The position numbers and the translations under genes are program-made. A DNA stretch of 64,000 nt from Xenophilus sp003671765 (GTDB lineage Bacteria > Pseudomonadota > Gammaproteobacteria > Burkholderiales > Burkholderiaceae_C), in contig CP166702.1 in NCBI GenBank assembly GCA_051414805.1, positions 1,674,001 through 1,738,000 on the forward strand, given 5' to 3'. The notes beneath the pieces are model-generated. The model searched no databases. It was not told the origin of the DNA and saw nothing but the letters and a program-made list of their open reading frames with translations. How positions within the stretch are numbered: position 1 is the stretch's first letter; every line of letters begins with the position of its first letter. Shown here piece by piece: positions 55,481 through 63,898 of the stretch.

Positions 55481-56445
55481 GGGTTGTACCCCGACGTCTT
55501 GACCACCGGCGCCCACTGCGCGCGGTAGGCCTTGAGCATGGCTTCGGTCTGTTCGCGCGTCGCGACCACCGGCACCAGCCTGTTGTCGGTGAAGCGGCGC
55601 TGCACCTCGGGTTCCTGCATCACCTCGCGGATCTCGCGCGCCAGGCGCTCGACCTTCTCGCGCGGCATCGAAGCCGGTGCGAAGAAGGTGTTCCAGCCCG
55701 ACGCGGCCAAGTCCAGTCCGGCCTCCTTGAAGGTCGGCACATCGGGCGCGAAGGGCGAGCGCTTGACGCCCGACATCGCGAGGATGCGCATCTTGCCCGC
55801 CTGGTACTGGGGCAGCTGCACGTCGAAGGTGTCGACGGCGATCGGCACCTGGCCGCCGATGAGGTCGGTGATGACCGAGGCCGAGCCCTTGTAGCCCACC
55901 ACCTCGGTCGGCACCTTGGCCTTCTGGCCCAGCATCAGCGCGAAGAAGTGCGGCAGGCTGCCCGTGGCCGGCACGCCGACGTTGGCCTGGGCCGGGTTGG
56001 CACGCATCCAGTCGAAGAGCTGCTTGAGGTCCCTGGCCGGCACCTGCGGGCCCACGACCAGGCCGAAGTCGTAGTCGTTGACGTGCGCGACGGGCTGGAA
56101 GTCCTTCTCGGGGTCGTAGCCGTTGTCCTTGAAGACCAGCGGCGCCACCACCATCACGGCCGGGTTGGCGACCATCAGCACGTTCTGCCCGGCCGGCGCG
56201 GCCTTGACCTGCTGGGCCGCCAGCCGCCCGCCCGCGCCGGGCTTGTTGTCGACCAGCACCGGCACGCCGAGCTTCTGCGCCAGCCGGTCGCCCACGAAGC
56301 GCGCCACCATGTCGGTGGCGCCGCCGGGCGCATAGCCGACGACCACGCGCAGCGGGCCGTCCAGCGGCTGGGCCTGCACGGCCGCGGCGGCCAGCAGGGT
56401 GAGCACCGCGGCGAGCCGCGGCAGGGGATGGAAACGCAATGGCAT
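55477..56445 (-). CDS. Tripartite tricarboxylate transporter substrate-binding protein (Bug family), first
   Basis: The 322-residue periplasmic receptor has a signal peptide ending AVQAQ near residue 26 and the Bug signature VVVGYAPGGATDMVARFVGD, NKPGAGGRLAAQQV and VPTFKEAGLDLAASGW. It binds an organic acid for TTT transport; the membrane subunits are not nearby, as is common for Bug proteins. It is translationally coupled to the sulfatase gene, so the ligand may be a sulfated organic acid; this is inference. Confidence 0.9.
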   Translation of the reverse strand: MPLRFHPLPRLAAVLTLLAAAAVQAQPLDGPLRVVVGYAPGGATDMVARFVGDRLAQKLGVPVLVDNKPGAGGRLAAQQVKAAPAGQNVLMVANPAVMVVAPLVFKDNGYDPEKDFQPVAHVNDYDFGLVVGPQVPARDLKQLFDWMRANPAQANVGVPATGSLPHFFALMLGQKAKVPTEVVGYKGSASVITDLIGGQVPIAVDTFDVQLPQYQAGKMRILAMSGVKRSPFAPDVPTFKEAGLDLAASGWNTFFAPASMPREKVERLAREIREVMQEPEVQRRFTDNRLVPVVATREQTEAMLKAYRAQWAPVVKTSGYNP

Positions 56446-56455
56446 GGCTCTTTCT

Positions 56456-57451
56456 TCAGTCGTTGGCCTGGAAATTCACGGCCTTCATGATCGCGCCCCA
56501 GCGCGCCGTGTCCTCGCGCATGGTCTTCAGGAGCGCCTCGGCATCGTCGGCCACCGGGTACATGCCGTTGGCCAGCAGCTGCTGGCGCACCTCGCGCGAA
56601 TTGACGGCGCGCGTGAACTCGGCGCGCAGCTTGTCGACCACCGGCTTCGGCGTCTTCAGCGGCGCGTAGTAGGCGAACCAGGCGGTGGCGACCACGTCCT
56701 TGTAGCCGCCCTCGACGAAGCTGGGCAGCGACGGCATCAGCGGCGAACGCTTCTCGCCGCTGGTGGCCAGCACCTTGATGCGGCCCGAAGGCAGCATCTG
56801 CTGCGCGCCCCCCACGGTGTCGAAGTAGACCGGGATCTGCCCGCCCATGACGTCCTGCCGGGCGGGCGTGGAGCCGCGGTAGGGCACGTGCACCATCTTC
56901 AGGCCGGCCGCGCGGTTGAGCATCTCGCCCAAGAAGTGCGAAGGCGTGCCCGCGCCGTACGAGGCGAAGCTCACCTTGTCGCCTTGCGACTTCGCCCAGG
57001 CGATGAACTCGGGCAGCGTGTTGGCCGGCACGTCCTTGTTGACCACGAGGGCCAGCTCGAAGCGGGCGGCGTTGACGATCGGCTGGAAGTCCTTGATCGG
57101 CTCGTACGACAGGTTCTTGTAGGCGCTCGGGAACATGGTCATCATGCCCGCGGTGCCCAGCAGCAGCGTGTGGCCGTCGGGCGCCGCGGTCTTCACCGCC
57201 TCCACCGCGATGCGGCCGGCCGCGCCGGAGCGGTTGTCGATGATCAACGGGCCGAGCGAGTCGCGCACCTCGTGCGCGATGGCGCGCGTGAGCACGTCCT
57301 GCGTGCCGCCGGCCGGCACGCCGATCAGCACCTTGATGGGCTGGCCGTTCGGAAAGGCCTGGGCATGGGCCGTGGACAGGGGCAGGGCGCACAGCGCCAG
57401 CGCGCCGAAGGCGGCCAGGGCGCCGCGGCTGCGCAGGAAAGCGGGATGCAT
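56456..57451 (-). CDS. Tripartite tricarboxylate transporter substrate-binding protein (Bug family), second
   Basis: The 331-residue Bug receptor has a signal peptide ending TAHAQAF (about residue 32), VLIGVPAGGTQDVLTRAIAH, NRSGAAGRIAVEAVKTAAPD and MPSLPSFVEGGYKDVVAT. It is upstream of the first receptor with a 10-bp gap, so both belong to the same transcript. The pair is diverged, so they probably bind related but distinct ligands. It is divergent from the MarR regulator. Confidence 0.9.
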   Translation of the reverse strand: MHPAFLRSRGALAAFGALALCALPLSTAHAQAFPNGQPIKVLIGVPAGGTQDVLTRAIAHEVRDSLGPLIIDNRSGAAGRIAVEAVKTAAPDGHTLLLGTAGMMTMFPSAYKNLSYEPIKDFQPIVNAARFELALVVNKDVPANTLPEFIAWAKSQGDKVSFASYGAGTPSHFLGEMLNRAAGLKMVHVPYRGSTPARQDVMGGQIPVYFDTVGGAQQMLPSGRIKVLATSGEKRSPLMPSLPSFVEGGYKDVVATAWFAYYAPLKTPKPVVDKLRAEFTRAVNSREVRQQLLANGMYPVADDAEALLKTMREDTARWGAIMKAVNFQAND

Positions 57452-57517
57452 GCGTAGTCTCCGTCGTGAGGGGGCGGGCGCCCGTGCCGGGCGTCTGCCG
57501 GCGATTCTGGAAGTCCC

Positions 57518-57529
57518 ACAATCGATTGT
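57518..57529. promoter_or_regulatory. Perfect palindrome in the Bug-MarR intergenic region
   Basis: ACAATCGATTGT is a perfect 12-bp palindrome 67 bp before the Bug start and 30 bp before the MarR start, the expected position and form for a MarR-type operator that controls both divergent genes. Confidence 0.55.
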
Positions 57530-57558
57530 TCAAATCAACTGTCTTGCGGATTTTCCCC

Positions 57559-58071
57559 ATGTCCTCTCCTGCCGCGCGCGGCGACGGCGGCGCCCGCCCG
57601 CTGGACGACCTGCTGCTCTATCGCCTGAGCCGGCTGCTGTCGGTGGCCGGCGGCATGGTGATCCGCCTGTGCGAGGGCCGCTTCGGCATCACGCGCCGCG
57701 AATGGCGCCTGATCGCCACCCTGGCCAGCCGGGGCGAGCTGGGCTCGTCGCAGCTGGCCGAGCACGCGCAGCTCGACCGTGCCCGCACGTCCAAGGCGGT
57801 CAGCTCGCTGGTGGGCAAGCAGCTCGTGTCGCGCACGCAGGCGGGCAGCGATCGCCGCCATGTGGCGCTGCGCCTCACGCCGGCGGGGCTGGCGGTGTAC
57901 GAGGCGCTGTTCCCGCTCGTGTCGCAGATCAACGAGCAGCTGCTGGCCGTGCTGGGCGCCGATCGCGAGCAGGCCTTCGACGCCATGATGGCCGAGTTGC
58001 AGGCGCGCGCCGAGCAGATGGTGGCGCAGGCGGCCCTGCCGAAGGCCGACCGGCGCAGGGGCAAGGGCTGA
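57559..58071 (+). CDS. MarR-family transcriptional regulator
   Basis: The 170-residue regulator has the MarR winged helix: GMVIRLCEGRFGITRREWR (helix 1-2), LGSSQLAEHAQLDRARTSKAV (recognition helix) and the wing with VSRTQAGSDRRHVALRLTPAG. It is expected to repress the divergent Bug-Bug-sulfatase operon and respond to an aromatic or organic-acid ligand. The ATG at 57559 was chosen; in-frame sequence upstream runs through the operator region. Confidence 0.9.
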   Translation: MSSPAARGDGGARPLDDLLLYRLSRLLSVAGGMVIRLCEGRFGITRREWRLIATLASRGELGSSQLAEHAQLDRARTSKAVSSLVGKQLVSRTQAGSDRRHVALRLTPAGLAVYEALFPLVSQINEQLLAVLGADREQAFDAMMAELQARAEQMVAQAALPKADRRRGKG

Positions 58072-58141
58072 GAGCCTGGGAGTCTTTCGTCCGTGCCCGC
58101 TCGCCGCGCCAGAACGCCCCCGCTCGTTGTTGCAAATGCTC

Positions 58142-58161
58142 GCCATAGCCCGAGCTATGGC
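58142..58161. repeat. Hairpin repeat between MarR and fdhD
   Basis: GCCATAGC / GCTATGGC around CCGA is a perfect 8-bp stem. It sits in a CTCGTTGTTGCAAATGCTCG context typical of another interspersed repeat in this group and has no T tract, so a terminator role is weak. Confidence 0.5.
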
Positions 58162-58185
58162 TGCGCTTTGCGCTAAGGTCCGGCC

Positions 58186-59061
58186 ATGCCTTCCTTCGAC
58201 GACGTCGACGCTTCCCTTCCGCCCCTGCTGCAGCTGCCCGTGCAGGTCTTCGGCGAGGCCGGCCTGCCGGCCGCGGGCGAGCGGCGCACCGACACGCTGG
58301 CCGCCGAGGTGCCGGTGGCGCTGGTCTTCAACGGCATCTCGCACGCGGTGATGATGGCGACGCCGCAGGACATCGAGGACTTTGCCCTTGGCTTCGCGCT
58401 GTCCGAAGGCATCCTCGACATGCCGCAGGATTGCCGCGGCATCGAGGTCGACGCGGTGTCCGCCGTCGACGCCGGCCTGCCCGAGGGCATGCCGGGCCTG
58501 GAGCTGCGGCTCGACATCTCGACCCGCGCCTTCGAGCGCCTGAAGGGCCGGCGCCGCAGCCTGGCCGGGCGCACCGGCTGCGGCGTGTGCGGCGTCGAGA
58601 GTTTTGCGGCGCTCGACCTGTCGCCGGTGCCGGTGCCGGCGCGCGAGTGGATCGGGCGCGTCGACCTGCCCACCGTGCTGCGGGGCTTCGATCAGCTCAA
58701 GCCGCGGCAGCTGCTCAACGCCGAGGCCGGCGCCATCCATGCCGCCGCGTGGTCGACGATCGACGGCACGGTGACCGATGTGCTCGAGGACGTCGGCCGC
58801 CACAACGCGCTCGACAAGCTGCTGGGCCGCCTCGCGCGGGGCGGGCGACTGGGCGAGCCGGGCTTCGTGCTGCTCTCCAGCCGCGGCAGCCACGAGCTGG
58901 TGCGCAAGTGCGCGCGCCTGGGCGTCGCGGCCATGGCGACCATCTCGGCGCCCACGGCCATGGGGGTGCGCATGGCCGAGCTGTGCGGGCTCACGCTGTG
59001 GGGGCTGGTCCGGGCGCCGCGCGGCGTGCTCTACGCCTCGCCTCTGCTGTCGAAAACATAG
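58186..59061 (+). CDS. fdhD: Formate dehydrogenase accessory sulfurtransferase
   Basis: Transfers sulfur from IscS to the molybdenum cofactor of formate dehydrogenases. The 291 residues include the CxxC loop TGCGVCG (Cys132 and Cys135), EDVGRHNALDKLLG and SSRGSHELVRKCARLG, all family hallmarks. No formate dehydrogenase genes are in the window. The last codons (LLSKT) and the stop lie in a short palindromic repeat (59046-59105), so the C terminus is repeat-derived. Confidence 0.93.
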   Translation: MPSFDDVDASLPPLLQLPVQVFGEAGLPAAGERRTDTLAAEVPVALVFNGISHAVMMATPQDIEDFALGFALSEGILDMPQDCRGIEVDAVSAVDAGLPEGMPGLELRLDISTRAFERLKGRRRSLAGRTGCGVCGVESFAALDLSPVPVPAREWIGRVDLPTVLRGFDQLKPRQLLNAEAGAIHAAAWSTIDGTVTDVLEDVGRHNALDKLLGRLARGGRLGEPGFVLLSSRGSHELVRKCARLGVAAMATISAPTAMGVRMAELCGLTLWGLVRAPRGVLYASPLLSKT

Positions 59062-59105
59062 CTGCCTGCGCAAGCAGGGCGGGCGCTGCAGCCCGATTTG
59101 GCTCG
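59046..59105 (+). repeat. Short double-hairpin repeat containing the fdhD stop codon
   Basis: GCTGTCGAAAACATAGC followed by GC-rich inverted sequence and GCTGCAGCCCGATTTGGCTC. The TAG at 59059-59061 inside the first hairpin ends fdhD. Confidence 0.65.
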
Positions 59106-59187
59106 AAATCGGAGGGGCAGGCGCAAAGCCCTTCGCCCAGTGCCCCTGCGCGCTGCCGGCGCTGCGCCTTCGGCTATCGTCCGCCGC

Positions 59188-61791
59188 ATGACCGCCTCCC
59201 TCCGCCTGGGTTGGCGCACGCTCTGGCGCGACCTGCGCGCCGGCGAGCTGCGCCTGTTGATCGTCGCCGTGCTGCTGGCCGTGGCCGCGCTCACGGCCGT
59301 TGGCTTCTTTGCCGACCGGCTCAAGGGCGGCCTGCAGCGCGACGCGCGCCAGCTGCTGGGCGGCGACGCGGTGCTGGTCACGGACAACCCTCCCCCCCAG
59401 GCGTATGTCGACCGCGCGGCGCAGCTGGGCCTGCAGGGCAACACCACCTTCAGCTTTCCGACCATGGCCCGCGCCACCGATGCGCAGGGCGGCGCCAGCC
59501 GGCTGGTGGCCTTCAAGGCGGTGAGCACCGGCTACCCGCTGCGCGGCAGCGTGCAGGTGGCGACGACGCCCGAGGGCGCCGGCGAGGCGACGCGCGAGGT
59601 GCCCGCGCCGGGGCAGGTGTGGGTCGACCCGTCGCTGCTGGGCGCGCTGGAGCTGAAGGTCGGCGACCCGCTGCTGCTGGGCGATGCGCAGCTCACGATC
59701 TCGCGCGTGATCACCCTCGAGCCCGACCGCGGCGGCGGCTTCCAGAGCTTCTCGCCGCGGGTCATGGTCAACCAGGCCGACGTGGCGCGCACGGCGCTCG
59801 TGCAGCCGGCCAGCCGCGTGACCTACCGCTTCGCCGTCGCCGGGCCGGAGCGCGCGGTGAAGGCCTTCGCCGACGGCACCGAGGCGGACCTGAAGAAGAA
59901 CGCGCTGCGCGGCGCGCGGCTCGAGTCCTTCGAGAGCGGCCGGCCCGAGATGCGCCAGACCCTGGACCGCGCCGAGAAATTCCTCAACCTCGTGGCGCTG
60001 CTGGCGGCGCTTCTGTCGGCCGTGGCGGTGGCCCTGGCCGCGCGCGGCTTCGCGGCCCGGCACCTGGACGACTGCGCCATGCTGCGCGTGCTGGGTCAGA
60101 GCCAGCGCACGATTGCCGGCGCCTACGGCTTCGAGTTCGCCGTCATCGGCCTGGCGGCCAGCCTGCTGGGCACGGCCGTCGGCTTCGGTGTGCACTACGC
60201 CTTCGTGCTCCTGCTGGCGGGTCTGGTCGAAACGGCGCTGCCCGCGCCCACGCTGTGGCCGGTGGCCTTCGGTGTCGGCATGGGGCTCACGCTGCTCTTC
60301 GCCTTCGGGCTGCCGCCGGTGCTGCAGCTGGCCAGGGTGCCGCCGCTGCGCGTGATCCGGCGCGACGTCGGCAGCCTCAAGCCGGCCTCGGTCGCTGTGC
60401 TGGGCGTGGGCATCCTGGGCTTCGCGGCGCTGCTGCTGGCCGCGAGCAGCGACATCAAGCTGGGCCTCATCGCCGTGGGCGGCTTCGCGGCCGCGGTGGT
60501 GGTCTTCGCGGCGCTGGCCTGGGTGGCGGTGAAGGTGCTGCGACGCAGCGTCAACGAAGCCACCGCGCCGCGCTGGCTGGTGTTGGCCACGCGGCAGATC
60601 TCGGCGCGGCCGGTGTACGCGGTGGTGCAGGTCAGCAGCCTGTCGGTCGGGCTGCTGGCGCTGGTGCTGCTGGTGCTGCTGCGCACCGACCTGGTGTCGA
60701 GCTGGCGCCGCGCCACGCCGCCCGATGCGCCCAACCGCTTCGTCATCAACGTCATGCCCGACCAGGAGCAGGCCTTCCGCGCCGCGTTGCAGAAGGACGG
60801 CGTGGCGAACTACGACTGGTACCCCATGTTCCGCGGCCGGCTGGTGTCGGTGAACGGCAAGCCCGTCTCGCCCGACGACTACGCGGAGGACCGCGCCAAG
60901 CGCCTGGTCGACCGCGAGTTCAACCTCAGCAACGCCGCCGACAAGCCGCCGCACAACGAGGTGGTGCAGGGCGCCTGGAAGCAGGGCGAGGCGAACGCCG
61001 TCAGCGTGGAAGAAGGGCTCATGGAGACGCTGGGCCTGAAGCTGGGCGACACGCTGGGCTTCGACGTCGGCGGCATCCCCAGCGAGGCGCGCATCACCTC
61101 CACGCGCAAGGTCGACTGGGGCTCGCTGCATGCCAACTTCTTCGTGATGTACCCCGTGGCGTCGATGCCGCCCGAGCTGCCCGTGACCTACATGGGCGCC
61201 TTCCGCGCTCCCGAAACGCGGCCCCCACGCTCCCCTGCTGCGCAAAGTCCGCTGCCCCCCGAGGGGGCGCCTTCCATCTTGGGGCGGCCCGGCGATGGAA
61301 GGCCGAGTTTCGACAACGCCCTGGTCCGGCAATTCCCGAACGTCACCATCGTCGACATGAGCGCCACGCTCAACCAGGTGCAGCGCGTGCTCGACCAAGT
61401 GATCCGCGCGGTGGAGTTCCTCTTCGGCTTCACCTTGGCCGCGGGGCTGGTGGTGCTGTTCGCGGCCGTGACGGCCACGCGCGAGGAACGCGCCAAGGAG
61501 TTCGCCGTCATGCGGGCCGTCGGCGCCCGCGCCAGCCTGCTGCGCCAGGTGCAGCGTGCCGAACTGGTCGGCGTGGGCCTGCTCGCCGGGCTGCTGGCGA
61601 GCGTGGTGGCCTCGGTCATCGGCTGGGGGCTGGCGCGCTACGTGTTCGACTTCACCTGGACCGCCTCGCCTTTCGTGCCGCTGGCCGGCGCGGCGGCCGG
61701 CGCGGTGCTGGCGCTGGCGGCCGGCTGGTGGGGCCTGCGCGAGGTGCTGCGCCGGCCGGTGGTGGCGACGCTGCGGCAGGCGGCGGAATGA
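59188..61791 (+). CDS. ABC transporter permease, FtsX/YbbP type, with an in-frame repeat insertion
   Basis: The 867-residue membrane protein has two FtsX-like permease modules. It starts with SLRLGWRTLWRDLRAGELRL and an anchoring helix, followed by a periplasmic domain. Membrane segments lie around residues 270-440 and 450-490, then a second periplasmic domain, then a C-terminal four-helix unit with FAAVTATREERAKEFAVMRA. It resembles YbbP, whose ATPase partner YbbA is usually adjacent but is not found here. Residues about 678-706, rich in Pro, Arg and Gly, are encoded by a palindromic repeat; homologues I recall run directly from MGAFRAPE to FDNALVRQFPNV. Confidence 0.88.
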   Translation: MTASLRLGWRTLWRDLRAGELRLLIVAVLLAVAALTAVGFFADRLKGGLQRDARQLLGGDAVLVTDNPPPQAYVDRAAQLGLQGNTTFSFPTMARATDAQGGASRLVAFKAVSTGYPLRGSVQVATTPEGAGEATREVPAPGQVWVDPSLLGALELKVGDPLLLGDAQLTISRVITLEPDRGGGFQSFSPRVMVNQADVARTALVQPASRVTYRFAVAGPERAVKAFADGTEADLKKNALRGARLESFESGRPEMRQTLDRAEKFLNLVALLAALLSAVAVALAARGFAARHLDDCAMLRVLGQSQRTIAGAYGFEFAVIGLAASLLGTAVGFGVHYAFVLLLAGLVETALPAPTLWPVAFGVGMGLTLLFAFGLPPVLQLARVPPLRVIRRDVGSLKPASVAVLGVGILGFAALLLAASSDIKLGLIAVGGFAAAVVVFAALAWVAVKVLRRSVNEATAPRWLVLATRQISARPVYAVVQVSSLSVGLLALVLLVLLRTDLVSSWRRATPPDAPNRFVINVMPDQEQAFRAALQKDGVANYDWYPMFRGRLVSVNGKPVSPDDYAEDRAKRLVDREFNLSNAADKPPHNEVVQGAWKQGEANAVSVEEGLMETLGLKLGDTLGFDVGGIPSEARITSTRKVDWGSLHANFFVMYPVASMPPELPVTYMGAFRAPETRPPRSPAAQSPLPPEGAPSILGRPGDGRPSFDNALVRQFPNVTIVDMSATLNQVQRVLDQVIRAVEFLFGFTLAAGLVVLFAAVTATREERAKEFAVMRAVGARASLLRQVQRAELVGVGLLAGLLASVVASVIGWGLARYVFDFTWTASPFVPLAGAAAGAVLALAAGWWGLREVLRRPVVATLRQAAE
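61221..61303 (+). repeat. Variable-stem hairpin repeat, copy B, inside the ABC permease gene
   Basis: Stem GCCTTCCATC / GATGGAAGGC (61269-61278 and 61294-61303) is a perfect 10-bp stem around the loop TTGGGGCGGCCCGGC, the same loop as copy C. Before it come CCCCCACGCTCCCC and the GCTGCCCCCCGAGGGGGC hairpin, matching copy A on its reverse strand. It is in frame and adds about 28 residues. Confidence 0.85.
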
Positions 61792-61881
61792 CGCAGCGCA
61801 AGGCCCGCGCGGCACGCCGGGCCTAAGCTGGCGCCAATGCGCGGCCTCGTCGTGAGCCGCCGCCGAACTCTCGGAGAGCCC

Positions 61882-62262
61882 ATGCCCGCACTCGACACCG
61901 CCCAACGCCAGCAACTGCGCAGCGCCCTGGCGCAACGCGAGACCGAACTGCTGCAGGACCTGCGCGCCGCGCAGCGCGAACAGCTCGGCGCCGAGCCGAT
62001 GGACGGCAGCCACGAAGTGATCGACTCGGGCGAGCTGGCCTACCGCCACGAGCAGCAGGAGATCGACGACGACGAAGCCACGCGCGAGCACGGCGAGCTG
62101 CGTACCGTGCGCGCCGCGCTGGCACGCCTGGACGACGGCAGCTACGGCGAATGCATCGACTGCGGCATCGACATCCCCTTCGCACGTCTGCAGGCCCAGC
62201 CCGCCGCACTGCGCTGCGTGGCCTGTCAGGAAAAGGCCGAGCGGGGTGCGCAAGGCGCCTGA
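61882..62262 (+). CDS. DksA/TraR-family zinc-finger protein
   Basis: The 126-residue protein has an N-terminal coiled-coil (about 10-70) and a C-terminal C4 zinc finger with Cys91, Cys94, Cys112 and Cys115. It is shorter than DksA and lacks the DxxDxA tip motif in recognisable form, so it is a TraR-like or general DksA-family member that may bind the RNA polymerase secondary channel. The ATG follows a GGAGAG ribosome site; an upstream in-frame ATG would add 15 residues. Confidence 0.87.
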   Translation: MPALDTAQRQQLRSALAQRETELLQDLRAAQREQLGAEPMDGSHEVIDSGELAYRHEQQEIDDDEATREHGELRTVRAALARLDDGSYGECIDCGIDIPFARLQAQPAALRCVACQEKAERGAQGA

Positions 62263-62286
62263 CGCCCCGCCGCTTGCTGGGGGTCT

Positions 62287-62343
62287 GCTATCGATTTCGT
62301 AGCTATTCGCGCAGGAGCGCTGGGCGTTGCAGCCATTTTTCGC
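62287..62343 (+). repeat. Short double-hairpin repeat after the DksA/TraR gene
   Basis: GCTATCGATTTCGTAGC hairpin, then CGCGCAGGAGCGCTGGGCG, then GCAGCCATTTTTCGCC. The T tract suggests use as a terminator. Best match in the window is the minus-strand copy at 44905-44961. Confidence 0.7.
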
Positions 62344-62431
62344 CTGAGGTGGCACGGCGGGCCGCGCGCCACCTGACCGGCATTGCGCCCGCGCCCGGCG
62401 GCCCGCAGAATGACCGCGCTGGAGGCCGCCC

Positions 62432-62758
62432 ATGATCCGCATCGGAACCCTGTGCTACGTCGTCGAAAGCTGCACCGCCAGCCCCGCCACCGAGCGTGCG
62501 GTCGGCCGCATCGTCGAGGTCTGCTCCGCGCCCTACGAGGCGCCCAACCCCTGGCAGTACCTGCCCGGCACCTACTACGACGTGCTGTTCGAGGGCTGGA
62601 CCTTCTATTGCCATGCCGACAAGCTGCGGCCGATCTCGGATCCGGATGCGGCGTCTTATTTCAAGCGCTGCGAGCGCGTCGCTGCGAGCGCGTCGCTGCG
62701 GACCCTGCCCTGGTCTGATGCGGCATCGGTCGCGACGGACCCGCTGCCCCCGCGATGA
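62432..62758 (+). CDS. Small protein of unknown function with a frameshifted C-terminal end
   Basis: A 108-residue protein that I do not recognise; it starts MIRIGTLCYVVESC and carries many aromatic residues (YLPGTYYDVLFEGWTFYCHA), with no signal or membrane segment. Near the end a 14-bp tandem duplication (62667-62694) shifts the frame. Without it the protein would end RCERVAADPALV at about residue 90. The present tail (SASLRTLPWSDA) is therefore likely to be new. Confidence 0.65.
   Translation: MIRIGTLCYVVESCTASPATERAVGRIVEVCSAPYEAPNPWQYLPGTYYDVLFEGWTFYCHADKLRPISDPDAASYFKRCERVAASASLRTLPWSDAASVATDPLPPR
62667..62694 (+). repeat. 14-bp tandem duplication that shifts a reading frame
   Basis: GCTGCGAGCGCGTC occurs twice in a row, followed by a further GCTGCG. 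One unit is 14 bp, so the duplication moves the reading frame of the 62432-62758 gene by two. Confidence 0.85.
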
Positions 62759-63898
62759 TCAGCGGATCCCGACGCTAACGTGACCGTCGCGCGCACCGGC
62801 AAGGGGCGGGGCGCCGAGCTTGAAGACCGGTGACGGTGCTCGGGGGATGCCGAGTGCAGCCGGCGCCGCCCCCGGTCCACCGGCTGCCGGTGGCTTGGCT
62901 GACACGACCGTTGCGTGGAACGCCGCTTGGGTGGTACTGCTGAAACCATCGAGCAGCCGTTGAACCTCCGCTTCCTGCGGCCACGGCGTCCTGCGCACCG
63001 GTGTGCCGCCGGGCGGAAAGCCGAACGGATTGGCGGCGGCCGGAATGTCCGCCAGCGCGGAGGCAATCTGGCCCGTCGTCTGCGCAGGGGTGGGCGACTC
63101 GCGCAGCAGCCACCACAGCGCGCCGGCCTGTTGCGCTGTGACGGGGCCGGGCATTTGGAGAAGCGCGCCGAGCGCGCGCAGCATGCCCTGGTCCTGGACC
63201 TGCGCCACCAGTGCCGCGCCGCTAGCCGGGTCCGACGACGCTACCACTATGCCCTTCTTAATCGCTTCCTTGGCCAGGGCTGCGATGTGCATTGGCGCGC
63301 AAATGTTCTGGTGGTCGCTCAGCGCAGTCAGCGCGGACCCGTAGGTCATTGGCTCGATATCTCCCAGTGCCTGCCGGTGTGTGCTCAGCGCACGCGTGGT
63401 CAGTTCGCGCACTCCGTCAATGTTCTCGGCCGAAAACAGGAAGTTCTTGGTGTAAAGATCGAGCCCGGTGAACCCCAGTCCGGTCGCAATGGCCACATTG
63501 GCCACGGCGGTCTGGCCGGCGTGGTGCAGGGCCATCACCGAGGTGGACAGGGTCCCGACCGCGCCCACCACGTCGCGGCTAAAGACCAGCCATTTTTGGG
63601 TGTGCCCCGCAGTAGCGAAAAAGTCGCTGCAATTGGCGTAGACGAGCGTGAAGCCCAACTCGAGCATCAGGCGCGCCTTGTCGGCGTTCATGGGGTCGGT
63701 GCTGGCAGCGCTTTCGGCCGCGACGAAGTTCGGGATCAACCCGCTGGCCGGTGTTGTCGGCTGCGCCACCGCGCCCGTCGCGGCCACGACCGGAGGAGCG
63801 CCGCGCATGGTCGTGCAGGCTGGCAGCACGGCGGCGCAGGCCAGGGTGAGCGCGGACAGCGCGTGCGCGCGCAAATTGGTCGTGGGAGCGGCATTCAC
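62759..63898 (-). CDS. Putative lipoprotein of unknown function
   Basis: I do not recognise this family. Starting at a GTG that overlaps the stop of the upstream gene (GTGA), the 379 residues begin with a lipoprotein signal whose lipobox is VLPACTT (Cys28). The middle (FTLVYANCSDFFATAGHTQK and VMALHHAGQTAVANVAIATG) is helical and moderately hydrophobic; the C-terminal 70 residues are rich in Pro, Ala and Gly. Codon use is less GC-biased than in neighbouring genes, which may indicate transfer. It probably forms an operon with the partial gene at the right edge. Confidence 0.7.
   Translation of the reverse strand: MNAAPTTNLRAHALSALTLACAAVLPACTTMRGAPPVVAATGAVAQPTTPASGLIPNFVAAESAASTDPMNADKARLMLELGFTLVYANCSDFFATAGHTQKWLVFSRDVVGAVGTLSTSVMALHHAGQTAVANVAIATGLGFTGLDLYTKNFLFSAENIDGVRELTTRALSTHRQALGDIEPMTYGSALTALSDHQNICAPMHIAALAKEAIKKGIVVASSDPASGAALVAQVQDQGMLRALGALLQMPGPVTAQQAGALWWLLRESPTPAQTTGQIASALADIPAAANPFGFPPGGTPVRRTPWPQEAEVQRLLDGFSSTTQAAFHATVVSAKPPAAGGPGAAPAALGIPRAPSPVFKLGAPPLAGARDGHVSVGIR

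Noticed and set aside
57535..62442. Very long open frame on the minus strand across fdhD and the ABC permease
   Set aside because: It is antisense to well-supported genes, is rich in His, Arg, Gln and Ala, and has no family motifs; such frames are typical by-products of GC-rich third positions.
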